DNA from: Microvelia longipes
Taxonomy: Eukaryota > Arthropoda > Insecta > Hemiptera > Veliidae
Assembly: GCA_018340805.1 (NCBI GenBank)
Contig: JACMZG010001911.1
Location: 34,455,603 to 34,519,602, forward strand
Direction: 5' to 3'
Length of the DNA stretch: 64,000 bases
Below, piece after piece: positions 22,111 through 33,995 of this stretch; positions within the stretch are counted from its first letter, which is position 1; each line of letters starts with the position of its first letter. The position numbers and the translations under genes are program-made. The notes beneath the pieces were generated by a model. The model searched no databases. It was not told the DNA's origin and saw only the letters and a list, made by a program, of their open reading frames with translations.

Positions 22111-23734
22111 ATACATGGCTTATCTAGATATTTAAATATAAGTCGTAAAAATTAAGAACAAAGGTATGCCGTTCAGCCAAATAAATTTTATCAAAATAAG
22201 CTCACGAAAATTTTAAAATTTTGCATTCCTACTTCTTCTTTTAATAAAAAAAACGCTATACTAACTCTTTTTATATAATGTCCACGTTTCAGCACCTACA
22301 AATCCCAACACTCGAAACAAGTTGGCGTTTTGTAAACACGCTACATAAGAACGACTAAAATGAATTAAAGATTTTTGGTACGATAATCAAGTTCTAGGAG
22401 TTTCAAACTAATTTGATCATTGAAAAATCCAGCAATGATATTTGGCGGCAAATACGAATTTCCAAAAAACACCAAATTGTTTTTTTTAAATACATGAATA
22501 TCAGCTGCAAATTGAAGTTCCAAGGCCGACAAGAACTTAACCACATCTGCTACAATCTCCAGCATATTTCTCGAGATATTAAAGAATAAAATGCGATACT
22601 CAGATCAATCAAACCCAATATACTCAACCAGTTTTGCCAATAGTAAATATAGCACTCAAAGAATGTAAAAAGTGTAGAACGACGGAAGATATGCGAGAGA
22701 GTCAGACAGATGGTAGGTAGAAATTCAGTGCTGGCATCTAGTGGCAGCACTAAAACTAACTGTCCTTACCATTATATTCCTCCCAATTTTGCAAGTTGAT
22801 ATAATGAAATCATCTGGTTTTTCATCACCATTTAATGAAACGAATATCTACTTGAAATAAATGGATTAATAAGATTTGTACCACAAGTAATTTGCATTGT
22901 ACCACAAGTAAACCGAAAATAAGACGAAAGGGTTGCATTGTTACAGTTGGCATAGTGAATCCACCGAAGTATATACTAGCGCTCCTGTTAATTCTCAACG
23001 GAACTAACCTTTTCATGCCCGGAATAATACATCCCGGGTCCATCTTTCTTTATATATTCTTAAACTCTTTAGATAAAATTTCGATAATCTTTTAAATGAA
23101 AAAATAAAACTATACCAGTCAGTCTATAAAGATCATAGTACGGCTAAAGCCGATACGGAACAGCAGACATAAAAAAAAATGCTCAGCAGAATTGTGCCTG
23201 GTCCAATTTATGAGGTTTAAGTCTGGATGGGCTTAAAAAACTTTCAACTAGTGCTGATAATAGTTTTAAGCAACAAATATTATCTCAAAAAATTGTTTAA
23301 AAATTATCATCATTGGAAACACCATAATATTATAGATTTAACCCAAAAAATAATACGATATTATTTTTCTCTTAAGAGTCTTTATTTTTAACTGGGTAAG
23401 ATTTATTTTACCCCATTGAGCCATTTGGCCAGAACAGAGTTTACAACAAAAGTCCACAATCACCTATCCATACATATATACAGACACCAACATTCATTGA
23501 CTTTTGGTATTTTTTGGCATCGAGCGAAAAAATAGGGGGACTAGTAATAGAATTATCATTTTTAATTCATCATTAGAATATTAAAAGTATATTTTATCAT
23601 ATCTTTTGTTTATTTAATTTTACAAGTCAGGATGAAATTTAGTACATCGATTAACCACTTAAAGGGATCCATATTAGCCTTAAATATTAGTTTTATTAAT
23701 AATATTTTCGATTTTTAACGATTGTTATTAAGTT
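22111..23734. other. A+T-rich stretch, no gene recognised
   Basis: Minus-strand frames at 22365-22565 (66 codons, includes LEIVADVVKFLSALELQF) and 22550-22750 overlap and have somewhat protein-like composition. I recognise no domain and cannot join them. Frames on both strands at 22825-23095 overlap each other, so at most one could be real. No function assigned. Confidence 0.3.
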
Positions 23735-23890
23735 TTCGATGTCTCAACAAAATAGGTTAACGTGGTCAAACAATATTATCTTCCAGGAAGTACAGCTAGT
23801 CCTTAAGTCTGATTTTTAAGCCTAAAGTCAAAAGTTTCAGCTGCCTAGACAGCATTTTGAAAACCACTCGGAACCTCATTTTTGTTAACA
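23735..23890 (+). repeat. old family A-like fragment
   Basis: Reads TATTATCTTCCAGGAAGTAC, TAAGTCTGATTTTTAAGCC, AAGTTTCAGCTGCCTAGA and GAAAACCACTCGGAACC. This parallels 58200-58330 and the minus copies at 34950-35080 and 27990-28130, a diverged subfamily of the family A right half. Confidence 0.45.
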
Positions 23891-25498
23891 AACGTCTGAT
23901 TATGGCCTTAACTTTGTTTCGGAATTTTAAGGTGAAAACAATAGCTTCCCTTCTTACCTATAGAAGAAGGTTACAAGTAATAAATAACTCTGGGTCTCAA
24001 CAATAAATATAAAATTTAAAACCGTTTTTCTCAACTAATTTTAATTTTGATATTTTACGCCCCTTTTCAATATTTTTATGCATTAAATATTAATACTCTA
24101 AGGATACTATTTAACTATATGATACTATCAGAATAAAAATTAGAAGAAAATAGCACCGCCTTACGAGTTATACATTAAACTTGGCACTAGAAAATGTTAT
24201 AAAAGTAATAGGTTTTAAACATCGTCAGTGTAACATAATTTTACAAGCCTTAGATGTAGTTACAACAAGAGAAATAATAACTTCATATTTTATTATTTTA
24301 TATCCTATGAAACAGCCCTTAACAGATTGTATTTACTCGTAGACACATTCTTTTCTTCTTTTATCTTCCAGTGTGTGTCCTGTTGTGTGTGTGTATTATC
24401 CTTCATTAAATTTTCTCAATGCCTTTATTTCCATGAAAAATTCTCAATGAATAATATATTAGATTTTATTTTATCACTATTATAAGCAGTCATACATAGA
24501 TTTAATTTTTTCATGTAATATTGCTTCATTTAAAATGTATTTATAAACATTTGTTTCTGTAGATTAATTACAGAATGTTTTAAACAAACTTGAAAAAATT
24601 ACTATCTTAATAAAATAAAACAGTTATATAACCTATTTTTAAATATTGGTATCATGATTTATTTCTATGGCATAGTTATTAACTATTACGTTTTACCTCA
24701 TGTATTTTGTCTAACGACAAACAAACGTTATGAATTATTCTTTAACATTTTACCTCTGTAAAATTTTCATAAACTTTTTTGATATTTTAAATTATCTCGG
24801 CTCCTTTAAATGGATAAAGTCAATGCTCTCTTTTTATCGAATTTTTCTTATTACTGGTAAAAGGCATAATTCAAAAACACGCACGTCATAATTTAATCAA
24901 GTAAGCCACGCCCGTAGCCTACTATCTTAATGATAAAAAAACGATGCATCGGACAGATTGGTATAGGGGAGCTGTATAAGCAATGATTTGAGTAAAAGCA
25001 GGCCCGTTAACCCTATATTTCACGGGACCCCTTTAGATTCCCCTTGACGTTATACAGATAATAAGATTTTAAAATGATTTCCATGGATTTGTAACTCCCT
25101 CATTCTCATGAAAAACACGTGAACAGATGACGTGACAAATGCTTAGTTAGGGAATCAAACACTTGCAAGTGAATTTATAGATAAATTACATTGTGACATG
25201 CTTCCATGCTATTGTAAACTTATTTGACTACGCAAATTTGATGAAAAACTTAAAATATTTGTTTCTTCTTCAATGTTCACACCGATACTAAATAGTGTCA
25301 AGTAAAGAAGCCTTAAGTCCATTTAAGCTCCTTCTGAAGTCTGATTTAACTTATTCTGAAAACATAGTAGAATGTTTAGTAGCATTGTTTAATTAAGTAT
25401 TTCATTATTTATTTATAATTTTAAGAGAAAATATATCTCATTGCTTATCATTTTATGTTAACCTTTTTTTATATTTTTTGTATACAATATACGAACAA
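23891..25498. other. A+T-rich stretch, nothing recognised
   Basis: No coding frame of note. A short (TG)n tract lies at about 24371-24396. The stretch 24890-25050 is slightly richer in G+C (AAGCCACGCCCGTAGCC) but I see no known motif. Confidence 0.4.
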
Positions 25499-25499
25499 G

Positions 25500-25501
25500 T
25501 T

Positions 25502-25595
<94 letters not shown>

Positions 25596-25596
25596 A
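25500..25596. repeat. (TA)n then (CA)n microsatellite
   Basis: About 80 bases of TA repeats, followed by ACACACACACAA. The minus-strand frame 25453-25653 that runs through it is a product of the repeat. Confidence 0.95.
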
Positions 25597-26919
25597 ATAG
25601 AAATAGTAATAAAACAGATTAGCAAAAATTAACTTAAAAAACAGGTTACTCAATAGGCTGAAATAAAAATATAATAACGAGTTAACTAACTAGAGAGAAA
25701 AGAATCGAGAAGTTGTTGTGTTTTTAGAGAGCATGACTGAGACTGAAGTTAGATTAACTCTGCGAGTATCTTATGATATTTACTCAAATTGCGCTGCAGT
25801 ATTCTAATCATTATTTTGATTTTTATGTTTTGCAGAACTTAGGTGGCTCCTGGTAAAAGCTTTTTAAATACTTTCAAAATATATTGAGATTGAGCGGCTT
25901 GAAGACTTTATTATTTAGAATTTATTGTAAAAGTTAAACCTCGGAGTTGAATCCACCAATATCGCTTAAGAAACAAACACGATAACCTTCGGATTTTGAT
26001 TATGTTACACACTAAAAAAATATTCGCTTACAAAAATATTTTAAACATAAAGAAATGAGTTAGAAAGATACATAAAATTTTAAGAGAATATAAACGATAT
26101 CACAAAAAAACACAGAATAATCTACATTCAACGCTCAAGAAAAGTTTTTATAGTTTGAACAAATAAATTATAAACGTCATTTATAAAAACAAAACTATAC
26201 TCATAAAACTTTAACTTTCATAGAATTTTAGATTGAAAGAAAATAATGTTGAAATGTAAGATAAGCTGTGTTGAAAATTTTAATAGAAGAATTGAAAGCG
26301 AGAAGAAAATATATAGGAGATGCAAGTGAGACAAGATTAGATTTTAGAGTTAACATGTGTGCTGTCAACACATAGAAAACATAGGTAGCAGAACAACGTA
26401 GATAAATCTAAGTGACTATAAATCAACAAGAAGAACAAGAAAAAGAAAAGACTGGTATACGGTTGCTTTTCATGGCAGTAACAGACAAGCTCATTAGTCC
26501 TTTACCTTTAGTCTAGAAGCCCCTCTATTCTTACTACTAACTCTACCGCAAATAACTAACAAAAAACACCAACAACACAACATAAGGTATTAGTTTACAC
26601 GAAATTAAGAAAAAGAAAGTATCAGTCCAGTACAGAATTTATTTTTAGTCAAAATATAATCAACAATGTAATGGCTAAAAAAGAAATGCTGGATTAAAAC
26701 AAGCTGCTAGTAATCAACCTAAGTTAGCAAGACTGAACATTATAGAAAAACAAAAAGCCTCCCTGGCCTGAAATCTTGATTAAAATGTGTTGCTGAAAGA
26801 TCTATCCCAGCCTCTGATTAGGTTAAAGTGCTGTTAGGCTCAAAGGTACAATAAAACAGGATTAAATATTGTGTTAAGTAAAAAATATTGTTTTCCTAAG
26901 GAAGAGGTTTTCTCAAAAT
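25597..26919. other. A+T-rich stretch, nothing recognised
   Basis: No repeat family, RNA gene or coding frame could be supported here. Confidence 0.4.
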
Positions 26920-27050
26920 TATCCGTTTCAAGTATTTCCATGACGTTCTGAGTAGTTTCTATCATGCTGTCTGAGTATGTATGTGTTTGTCTGTGTTTGT
27001 CTGGTGTCACGCATAACTCCTGCTGTGTTTATAATATAAAGAATAGAATA
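26920..27050 (-). repeat. family A right-end fragment, minus strand
   Basis: Plus-strand reading gives AATTATCCGTTTCAAGTATT, CTGAGTAGTTTCTATCATG, then CTGTCTGAGTATGTATGTG and GTGTTTATAAT. This is the reverse complement of the family A block with GAAACGGATAATT, ACCACTCAGGAGGCC and ACATACAGACAG. Confidence 0.5.
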
Positions 27051-27119
27051 TATATTTATATCATAGACAAATTTCACATTGTTTAAAAAATGTCAAGAAC
27101 TTTTACAAAAACTTAAAAA

Positions 27120-27965
27120 CAATTAAAACGTATCAATAAATAAAATATATCAATCAATAAATAAAATATACCTTTTTCTCAATTAAAATACTAATAAATT
27201 CATTATTTTCCATAATATTTTAATGAATGCATGGGATCTTTTTTACATTTAATCTATTTTTTACATTTCATAAGAAATATGTCAAAATCATTTTTTTCAC
27301 GTTCATAACGTCATCTGACAATTTATTGTAGAAATCTATTTTATTAATATGTATTAATGACCTAAAGTGATCAGTTCTATGTTTGGTTATAACAACAAAT
27401 TTACCTTTAAACCTTGTATTGTAATTGTGTTTATTTCTAATATAATTTAAAGTTACTTTTTTTAGGTAGTTTTAATATTTTCAAAACATAGAGAGAGGGG
27501 ATGGTTAAAATTTTTAATTCTTTAAAATAGCCCTTGCACTTTGCGTCCATATTAGCTCACTTAATTAATCTTATCATTTTTTTTATTTAAAAATATTTTT
27601 GCAATGAGTAAAATTGCTCCATTCCACAATACTACACAGCTAACCCATAGTAAATATTAATTAAAGCCTTACAATTTAATCTAGACCTAAGTGTTTTATA
27701 AAATAATATGGTGTATTTAATTGTTTATTAGCTATATTTATATTTTTCCCCACTTTAATTCATTCGTTATATTAACTCTTAATAGTTCACAGCTGGCACA
27801 TTCATTAATATCTGTATTTTCCATTTCTGAATTTTAATTCCATTTTTTTGGCTAAATATCATGTATTCAGTTTTAACGTTGTTTACCAGTAATTTTGCTA
27901 AGTTGCGCAATTCAAAATAATTGATTTTATTTTTGTTACACCAGATTTTTTTTAAACACTACAGT
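27120..27965 (-). pseudogene. LINE reverse transcriptase 3' fossil, minus strand
   Basis: Read on the minus strand from 27965, the frame (with shifts and stops) gives LLVNNVKTEYMIFSQKN, matching the LN-x(2)-KT-x-Y-M-x-F block after the RT active site. It continues with CELLRVNITNELKWGKNI (about 27790-27735), matching the LGV-x-ID-x(2)-L-x-W block. Further on come NKQLNTPYYFIKHLG and a SPLYVLKILKLPKKSNFKLY region (about 27470-27530), as in the C-terminal tail of LINE ORF2. It ends in a simple A+T tail at 27120-27170. The YADD active site is missing; the fragment is cut at about 27965 by family A-like sequence. It is a different lineage from the LINE at 4528. Confidence 0.65.
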
Positions 27966-28155
27966 AACGCCTATAACACATGCATGTAGTTTTGTATCAA
28001 ATTTCATCTCGATCAGTCGCACTTTCAATTACAATGATTTTTTTTTAAAATTTTTTATGGCTAAGTTGAAACTTAGTACGAAATCAGACGTTATGTCTAG
28101 TTTAAATGCCTGGATGATATTTTCCATACTACAATATTTTGGTTAGCCATCAAAA
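27955..28155 (-). repeat. old family A-like fragment, minus strand
   Basis: Contains TTTGTATCAAATTTCATCTC and, lower down, GTTGAAACTTAGTACGAAATC, CAGACGTTATGTCTAG, then CCTGGATGATATTTTCC. This is the reverse complement of the diverged subfamily at 23735 and 58160. Confidence 0.45.
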
Positions 28156-28159
28156 ATTC

Positions 28160-28350
28160 GTAATAATCGAAAATATGACTGACGGAGTTGAAATTTGCCA
28201 CACACATAGATGTATATATGGTCAATATTATCTACAAAATTTAATTGTAATTTTGATCGCAATTTTTAAAATATTTACTATTACATTTTAAAATTTTTAT
28301 ATATAAACAGCTTTTCAAGATTCGTCATACCGTCAAATTAAGAAAATTAT
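28160..28350 (+). repeat. dispersed repeat shared with 11194-11405
   Basis: Second copy of the roughly 200-bp repeat, with AATAATCGAAAATATG, ATATGGTCAAT, TTACTATTACATTTTAAAA and CATACCGTCAAAT in the same order and strand as at 11194. Confidence 0.55.
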
Positions 28351-28439
28351 ATTAAATTATATTACATATTTTTTTGGTATTCAACTATTACTTTTAAGTT
28401 AAAAAAAGTTAAAAACTAGGCAGCTCAACCCAACGCTAT

Positions 28440-29343
28440 NNNNNNNNNNNNNNNNNNNNNNNNNNNNNNNNNNNNNNNNNNNNNNNNNNNNNNNNNNNNN
28501 NNNNNNNNNNNNNNNNNNNNNNNNNNNNNNNNNNNNNNNNNNNNNNNNNNNNNNNNNNNNNNNNNNNNNNNNNNNNNNNNNNNNNNNNNNNNNNNNNNNN
28601 NNNNNNNNNNNNNNNNNNNNNNNNNNNNNNNNNNNNNNNNNNNNNNNNNNNNNNNNNNNNNNNNNNNNNNNNNNNNNNNNNNNNNNNNNNNNNNNNNNNN
28701 NNNNNNNNNNNNNNNNNNNNNNNNNNNNNNNNNNNNNNNNNNNNNNNNNNNNNNNNNNNNNNNNNNNNNNNNNNNNNNNNNNNNNNNNNNNNNNNNNNNN
28801 NNNNNNNNNNNNNNNNNNNNNNNNNNNNNNNNNNNNNNNNNNNNNNNNNNNNNNNNNNNNNNNNNNNNNNNNNNNNNNNNNNNNNNNNNNNNNNNNNNNN
28901 NNNNNNNNNNNNNNNNNNNNNNNNNNNNNNNNNNNNNNNNNNNNNNNNNNNNNNNNNNNNNNNNNNNNNNNNNNNNNNNNNNNNNNNNNNNNNNNNNNNN
29001 NNNNNNNNNNNNNNNNNNNNNNNNNNNNNNNNNNNNNNNNNNNNNNNNNNNNNNNNNNNNNNNNNNNNNNNNNNNNNNNNNNNNNNNNNNNNNNNNNNNN
29101 NNNNNNNNNNNNNNNNNNNNNNNNNNNNNNNNNNNNNNNNNNNNNNNNNNNNNNNNNNNNNNNNNNNNNNNNNNNNNNNNNNNNNNNNNNNNNNNNNNNN
29201 NNNNNNNNNNNNNNNNNNNNNNNNNNNNNNNNNNNNNNNNNNNNNNNNNNNNNNNNNNNNNNNNNNNNNNNNNNNNNNNNNNNNNNNNNNNNNNNNNNNN
29301 NNNNNNNNNNNNNNNNNNNNNNNNNNNNNNNNNNNNNNNNNNN
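28440..29343. other. assembly gap (904 N)
   Basis: All bases are N. Long minus-strand frames reported across it are meaningless. The gap cuts the left copy of the inverted repeat that resumes at 29344. Confidence 1.
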
Positions 29344-29545
29344 TATTGATTATTATTATTGCCATAACTCACTCTTAAAGGAGGTTTCAATGATGTTACA
29401 CAAAAGCCCCTGGGAGCCCCCGATACGATGTTTCAAACCTTTCAATGTACTGAGATAGGCTATGCCCCCTCTAATATATATCTCTATGAGTAGAAAGGTA
29501 TTGGTTGACTTGAAACATGGTGCTGAAACTACTGAATAGGCTGTA
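29344..29545 (-). repeat. left arm of a 2.4-kb inverted pair
   Basis: Reverse complement of 31530-31725, with matching blocks TAACTC/GTTA near the gap, GGAGGTTTCAATGA/CATTGAAACTTCC, GAGCCCCCGATACGATGTTT/AAACATCGTATTGGGGGCTC, and ATAGGCTATGCCCCCTCTA/TAGAGGGGGCATAGCCTAT. Identity looks near 80 percent by eye. The outer end is lost in the N gap. Confidence 0.75.
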
Positions 29546-30560
29546 ATTTGGTTGAATACTTAATGCATAGGTGGAATAAACAAGAAAAAACATCTTATTT
29601 GTTTTATTATTATTAAATAAAAGCAAAAACAATAGAAATATTACTTATTTAAATAAATAATAATACATTGAAATAAAATACTTTACTTCTTTCTTAAACT
29701 CTACAATGAAAAATCTATATATAATATTGTCAGAGTAGATTTACAATGATAGGTGCGTTTACAAGTACGGGTAATCCGTCCATTCGATCCGCTATCCATG
29801 AGATAGATTTGTAAACCCACCTTTAAAAACTTTTCCAAAGCCAAATACAAGCATAAGATTAAAAGAGTTAAAATTAGGATTACAAAGGTTTTATTATTTA
29901 ATGAATTAAAAGATTTATTATTAAATAAATCTTTAATAATAATTATTTATTATTATTTACAGTGATAGTTTAAAAAATTATCACTGGAAGCAGGATACAC
30001 TAGCTATTGGTCACTAGCTTTAAGAACTTAAACATAGAAAACTTAAAAAGATGTTCATCTCCAGACGGTATATAATACGAAATTTAATTACTAGATTTAA
30101 GAGAATAAAGAATCACTTTTCAAGGGATTAAAAAGGGAGTAAAAAGTAACAGTTGCCAACTTAACTTAATAATCGACCAACTGAATGATATATAATTATT
30201 TTTATTTAAAAACTAAGATACCTATAAATAAGAAGATATACAAGAATAAGATGTATGAAAAAAAGAATATAACATTAATAATTATTTTAAGTAGAACTAG
30301 TGAAATGCTAATAATTATATAAGAATAAATAAGTTAAAAAAATAAAACTAGTTTTATTTAAAAAAAAAAATTAAGTTGGCTATCCTGATTTTTTTAAATC
30401 ACTTTAAGATTTGCATACTCATTGTTTTTTTTTTTCGACAAAATATCATTAAATCAAAGTTTTTTTAGTTTAAAACCTTAGCTTTAACTGTTTAACCTGT
30501 CTTAAACTTTTATAATTAGATTAAAATATTACTTATAACTGCTGTAATATTTCAATTATG
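29546..30560. other. A+T-rich interior of the inverted pair, nothing recognised
   Basis: Very A+T-rich, with TTATTATTTAAATAA-type runs. No coding sequence seen before the recombinase remnant at about 30566. Confidence 0.35.
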
Positions 30561-30565
30561 TCAGA

Positions 30566-30960
30566 TAATATGTTTGCGATATTGACATTGCTATTGAAGC
30601 GAACTTGGTAAAAGAAAACTTGTTACCAAAGAAATCGAAAAAGTTATATGACAAAGCATGTAACAATTTTAAAAGTTGGTTGTCATGATCAAATATACAA
30701 CAAGTAAGTGAAAATGCCTTGCTTATTTATTTTAATAATGAATGAAAAACAAAACAAGCGTCAAGTCTGTGGTCGCTGTATTCAATGATCAAATCATCTT
30801 AGCTTGTGAGAGAAAATGATTATATCAAAAGCTATGCATCACTAATAGCATTATTAAAAAAAAAAACGAAGGTTATGTTGCAAAGAAAGCGAATGTTTTT
30901 ACTAAAAACCAAGTTGAAGATTTTTTGCATAATTCACCGACGAGTTTCTTATGATAAAGG
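30566..30960 (+). pseudogene. Crypton-type tyrosine recombinase remnant (N-terminal DNA-binding half)
   Basis: One frame with three internal stops reads DIDIAIEANLVKENLLPKKS, then KKLYDKACNNFKSWLS, SENALLIYFNNE, ASSLWSLYSMIKS, YASLIALLKKKNEGYVAKKA and NVFTKNQVEDFLHNSPTSFL. The order resembles the core-binding domain of tyrosine recombinases from Crypton DNA transposons and proteins domesticated from them: a helix around LLP-x-KSK-x-LY, S-x-N-x-LL-x-YF, (S/T)LWS-x-YSM-(I/L)K, then VF-(T)-x(3)-V-E-x-FL. The catalytic half (Arg, His-x-x-Arg, Tyr) does not follow. A frameshift near 30951 would give MIKVR and a stop; a GTAAG there could be an old splice donor. Inactive. Confidence 0.62.
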
Positions 30961-31079
30961 TAAGATAATTTTCAGTTAAAAAAATCTTGAAAAAGAATTG
31001 AAAAAAAACATTCTTACTTTATTTTCATTATCGACGTCTGGAGATAAAATCTTGTATGCACCATACATGCACCATTTTA

Positions 31080-31255
31080 CATGGGAGTAAAATGCCATTA
31101 TACCCTCGCAATAACTAACTCCCTCGGCTTCGCCTCAAGAGTTAAATCCTTTGGCTCCCTCGGCTTTTGCCTCAGGAACCAACATAATGCTCAGGGAAAT
31201 AATGACATTCTTTACTCCCTTGGTGCATAAATAACTATTACGCCTAAATAATACT
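31080..31255 (+). repeat. dispersed repeat shared with 36120-36300 (inverted)
   Basis: Contains CTCCCTCGGCTTCGCCTCA, a second GGCTCCCTCGGCTTTTGCCT, CAGGAACCAACA and CTCCCTTGGTGCATAAATAA. The reverse complement of 36120-36300 has the same succession (TCCCTCGGTCCTATCGCCTC, CGTTGGCTTACGCCTTAGGA, CTCCCATTTGGTGCATTAAT). It starts about 120 bp after the recombinase remnant. Confidence 0.55.
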
Positions 31256-31529
31256 AACGAAACTACCAAGGGTCGGGCAGAGCTTATTTTTGTATAAAAT
31301 ATCGAAACTGCATATTTTGGAAATTGGCTTGGTTTCTAAATTGTGTTACCTGTATTTTTTTAAATTCATAAAAAATTGTAGCTTATATTTGTAAAGTTAA
31401 ATAAATAAATAAAAACTTTATATTGTAAAGTCTACAAATTTTCCGTTCAAAACGTGTAATGAGAAATATGTCAAAATCAAAATATAGTTTGCACTCGCAG
31501 AGTGTCTCGTGGAATATTTTGCAATGTTG

Positions 31530-31725
31530 GAGTGGCAGTATCAGCACTCAGGGAAAGAATTGAATACTCATACCATTTAACATAGAGATATATACTAGAG
31601 GGGGCATAGCCTATCTTAATACATTGAGAGGCCTGAAACATCGTATTGGGGGCTCTCAGGGGCTCTGTGTAACCTCATTGAAACTTCCTCCAAGAAGATG
31701 TTATGGTTATAATTAATCAATTGTT
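31530..31725 (+). repeat. right arm of the 2.4-kb inverted pair
   Basis: Partner of 29344-29545. It continues past the point where the left arm is lost (ATGGTTATAATTAATCAATT). Crypton elements do not normally have terminal inverted repeats, so the arms may belong to a different element that the recombinase fragment happens to lie in. Confidence 0.75.
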
Positions 31726-33485
31726 TTCGGCTTCCCGCAGATTGTTGGTGTTGTGATTTGTATTTTACACATTCCACTATATAATTTATGGTTTTTTTTT
31801 TGTTCTGTTTATTTGTTTGATAATAATGATAATCGGAATGTGGCAGGTACTTTTCGAGTTTTCAAAATTACAAGCCAATAGGGGCCCTCTAGGTAATGAT
31901 ATCTCTTATGCCATTTATACAAACTAAGGTATAACCCTTACAACATTATAACTTGTTTACTATTCAAACAGGGATCCCCTTATCAACACGTCCCTAAATA
32001 CAAGGTTCCAAAGTTTATAGAACATTAGTTTGTAAAGGAAGGTGATACTAAATTAGTTGACTGCTTTTCAAGAATTATACATAGGAACAGAAACTACAAA
32101 CTGAGTTGGACTGTCTCATTCATATATAAGCGAGATAATATTATTAATTATTATTAATTAATATAGCAACTTTTAGAATAAAATAAATATATTATATACC
32201 AAAGTTAGTCCTTTATATTTATATATGTAGATTGAGAATGTAACGAAGTAATCCATTTAATAGTGAGATCTATTTAGTTAGTTAGTATATAGGTCCTATT
32301 TTCTGCTGATTAGTATTAATAATCTTTTCATTTATACAGGTAGAAAGAAAAGATTTTAATATATATATTGATTAATTAAAAATGGAAAAAGGTTAAAAAT
32401 TAGTTGTAATCTTAATACACTAAGATAATAATGAGATAATATGTTTATGTGATAATTGAGATGAGGTTAGATATAGTAATATAATAAAAAAGTTAAAGGT
32501 CAAAAAGAGTTATCAAGTTATTTGATACAAAGGAAATAAAGAATTCTTAAATCTTTATCTTTATTTCTCTTATCGATTTCTTTATTTTATCATTAAAGAT
32601 TTTTTCCTGTAGTTGTGCATTAAAACTGTAAAAGAGTTGCTCTTTATCTCTGCGACTCCAAGCAGCTGGTTTATTCAGGAGGGATAATTTTGTGATTACC
32701 ACAGTGTGAGAGTGGTTTGCTAGATATTATTGTAGAGACAAGAGTAACAGTAAAACAATAATGTATTTTATTATAACTATCAATAGCTTTATAAGGGACT
32801 AATACGTTTAAAGTGTTATATATATATAAGAATAATTTAAGCATTAAACTAAAATGCTGTATCTGTGTTGTATAATCTAATTATTGGATAAAGTGTTTTA
32901 TGAATATGGTAGTCTTATCTTTACATGTTATTCTACCTATTTACTCAGGTCAAAAAAGAATAATAAAGATTATTTATTTATTTACAAGTGGTAACACAAT
33001 ATTTATTATAATAAGCAAATTTTGTATTTTGCATTTAAGTCCAAGAATATAATATATATATGGAAGAAAATGTGTTAAATGGAAAAATTTTAGAACTTTT
33101 TTCATAATAAGAAAAAGGTGCACTCAGAACATAAAATACTCAATAATAATATTAATTATACAATACCTATGCACTTTAGGAAACAAGTTTAAGTTATAAG
33201 ATGTGACCTCTACCCTACTGTTTCTCTAGGCTTGTCTGTGTTTTTTGAAGGAGGAATGAGAATTTTAACGCCTCAAGCCAAAGAGGGTGTAAACTATAAC
33301 CGTACAGGGTATGCGTATGTCTATCTTTACTATTTGTTATTCTTGTTTAAAGAGATACTAGAGGTTGGGTTATCCTCTCCTAGTACTGTTAAGAACATAT
33401 CTGTTAAAACAAAGCTTAAATTAACGATTATTACACATTTTTTGGTAATCAAATAGAGTTTAGATACTTAAATACCGCGTGGGAA
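31726..33485. other. A+T-rich stretch, nothing firm
   Basis: A segment ending AATAATAAAGATTATTTATT (about 32958-32985) resembles a LINE 3' tail with (TTTA)n, but I see no RT coding upstream. The frame at 33232-33456 has no recognised domain. Confidence 0.35.
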
Positions 33486-33488
33486 TAG

Positions 33489-33995
33489 TGTTATGAACAC
33501 TTCGTGTACTAGGATCCTAAAAGCCAACTCGCCTGATATTTCTTATCAGATTGCCGCTGTAGATACCTGAAAATGCATAAGTGCGCTTCGTCAGACTGCG
33601 ATGTAGATCCTGGGGAAGTAGTACTTATTTTACTTCAGACTGGAGGATGACGAACATCAGGGTAGTTCCGTCAGCGAGAGTATCTCATGCAATCGTTCAG
33701 CTTGCGAGTATGATCAACGTTGGATAGATCGTTATTCCTAACAATTATGCATTATGTTCTCCTTTTCCAACCTTTAGGAGCGTCTTCAGGCAGTCTTACC
33801 TTTTTCTCTATGTACGCACTGTTTATCAGCCCAGACTCAAATCTGTTTATTAATGGAACGGTTAAGCAAGCTTGTCTATTGCGCAAATAAACCCTACTGA
33901 GATAGGGGTTTTTCAGTTCACCGTTCATTTTAGGTCTTTGGTTGCGTAAAAATGCCCGACCATTAAAACGGTACCATTTACTTTATTCACATTCC
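33489..33995 (+). mobile_element. possible solo LTR
   Basis: A roughly 500-bp block clearly richer in G+C than its surroundings. It begins TGTTATGAACACTTCGTG and contains a polyadenylation signal in GCGCAAATAAACCC (about 33880), followed by GATAGGGGTTTTTCAG. It ends roughly at CATTTACTTTATTCACA. The TGTTATG start and AATAAA about 100 bp before the end are usual for LTRs of insect BEL/Pao or Gypsy elements. I found no matching second LTR, internal coding region or clear target-site duplication, so this is tentative. Confidence 0.35.

Noticed and set aside
22365..22750. Two overlapping minus-strand frames as a split gene
   Set aside because: Composition is somewhat protein-like, but no family is recognised and no consistent frame joins them.
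28425..29390. Two long minus-strand open frames (over 300 codons)
   Set aside because: They consist almost wholly of N bases read as X; they are artefacts of the gap.
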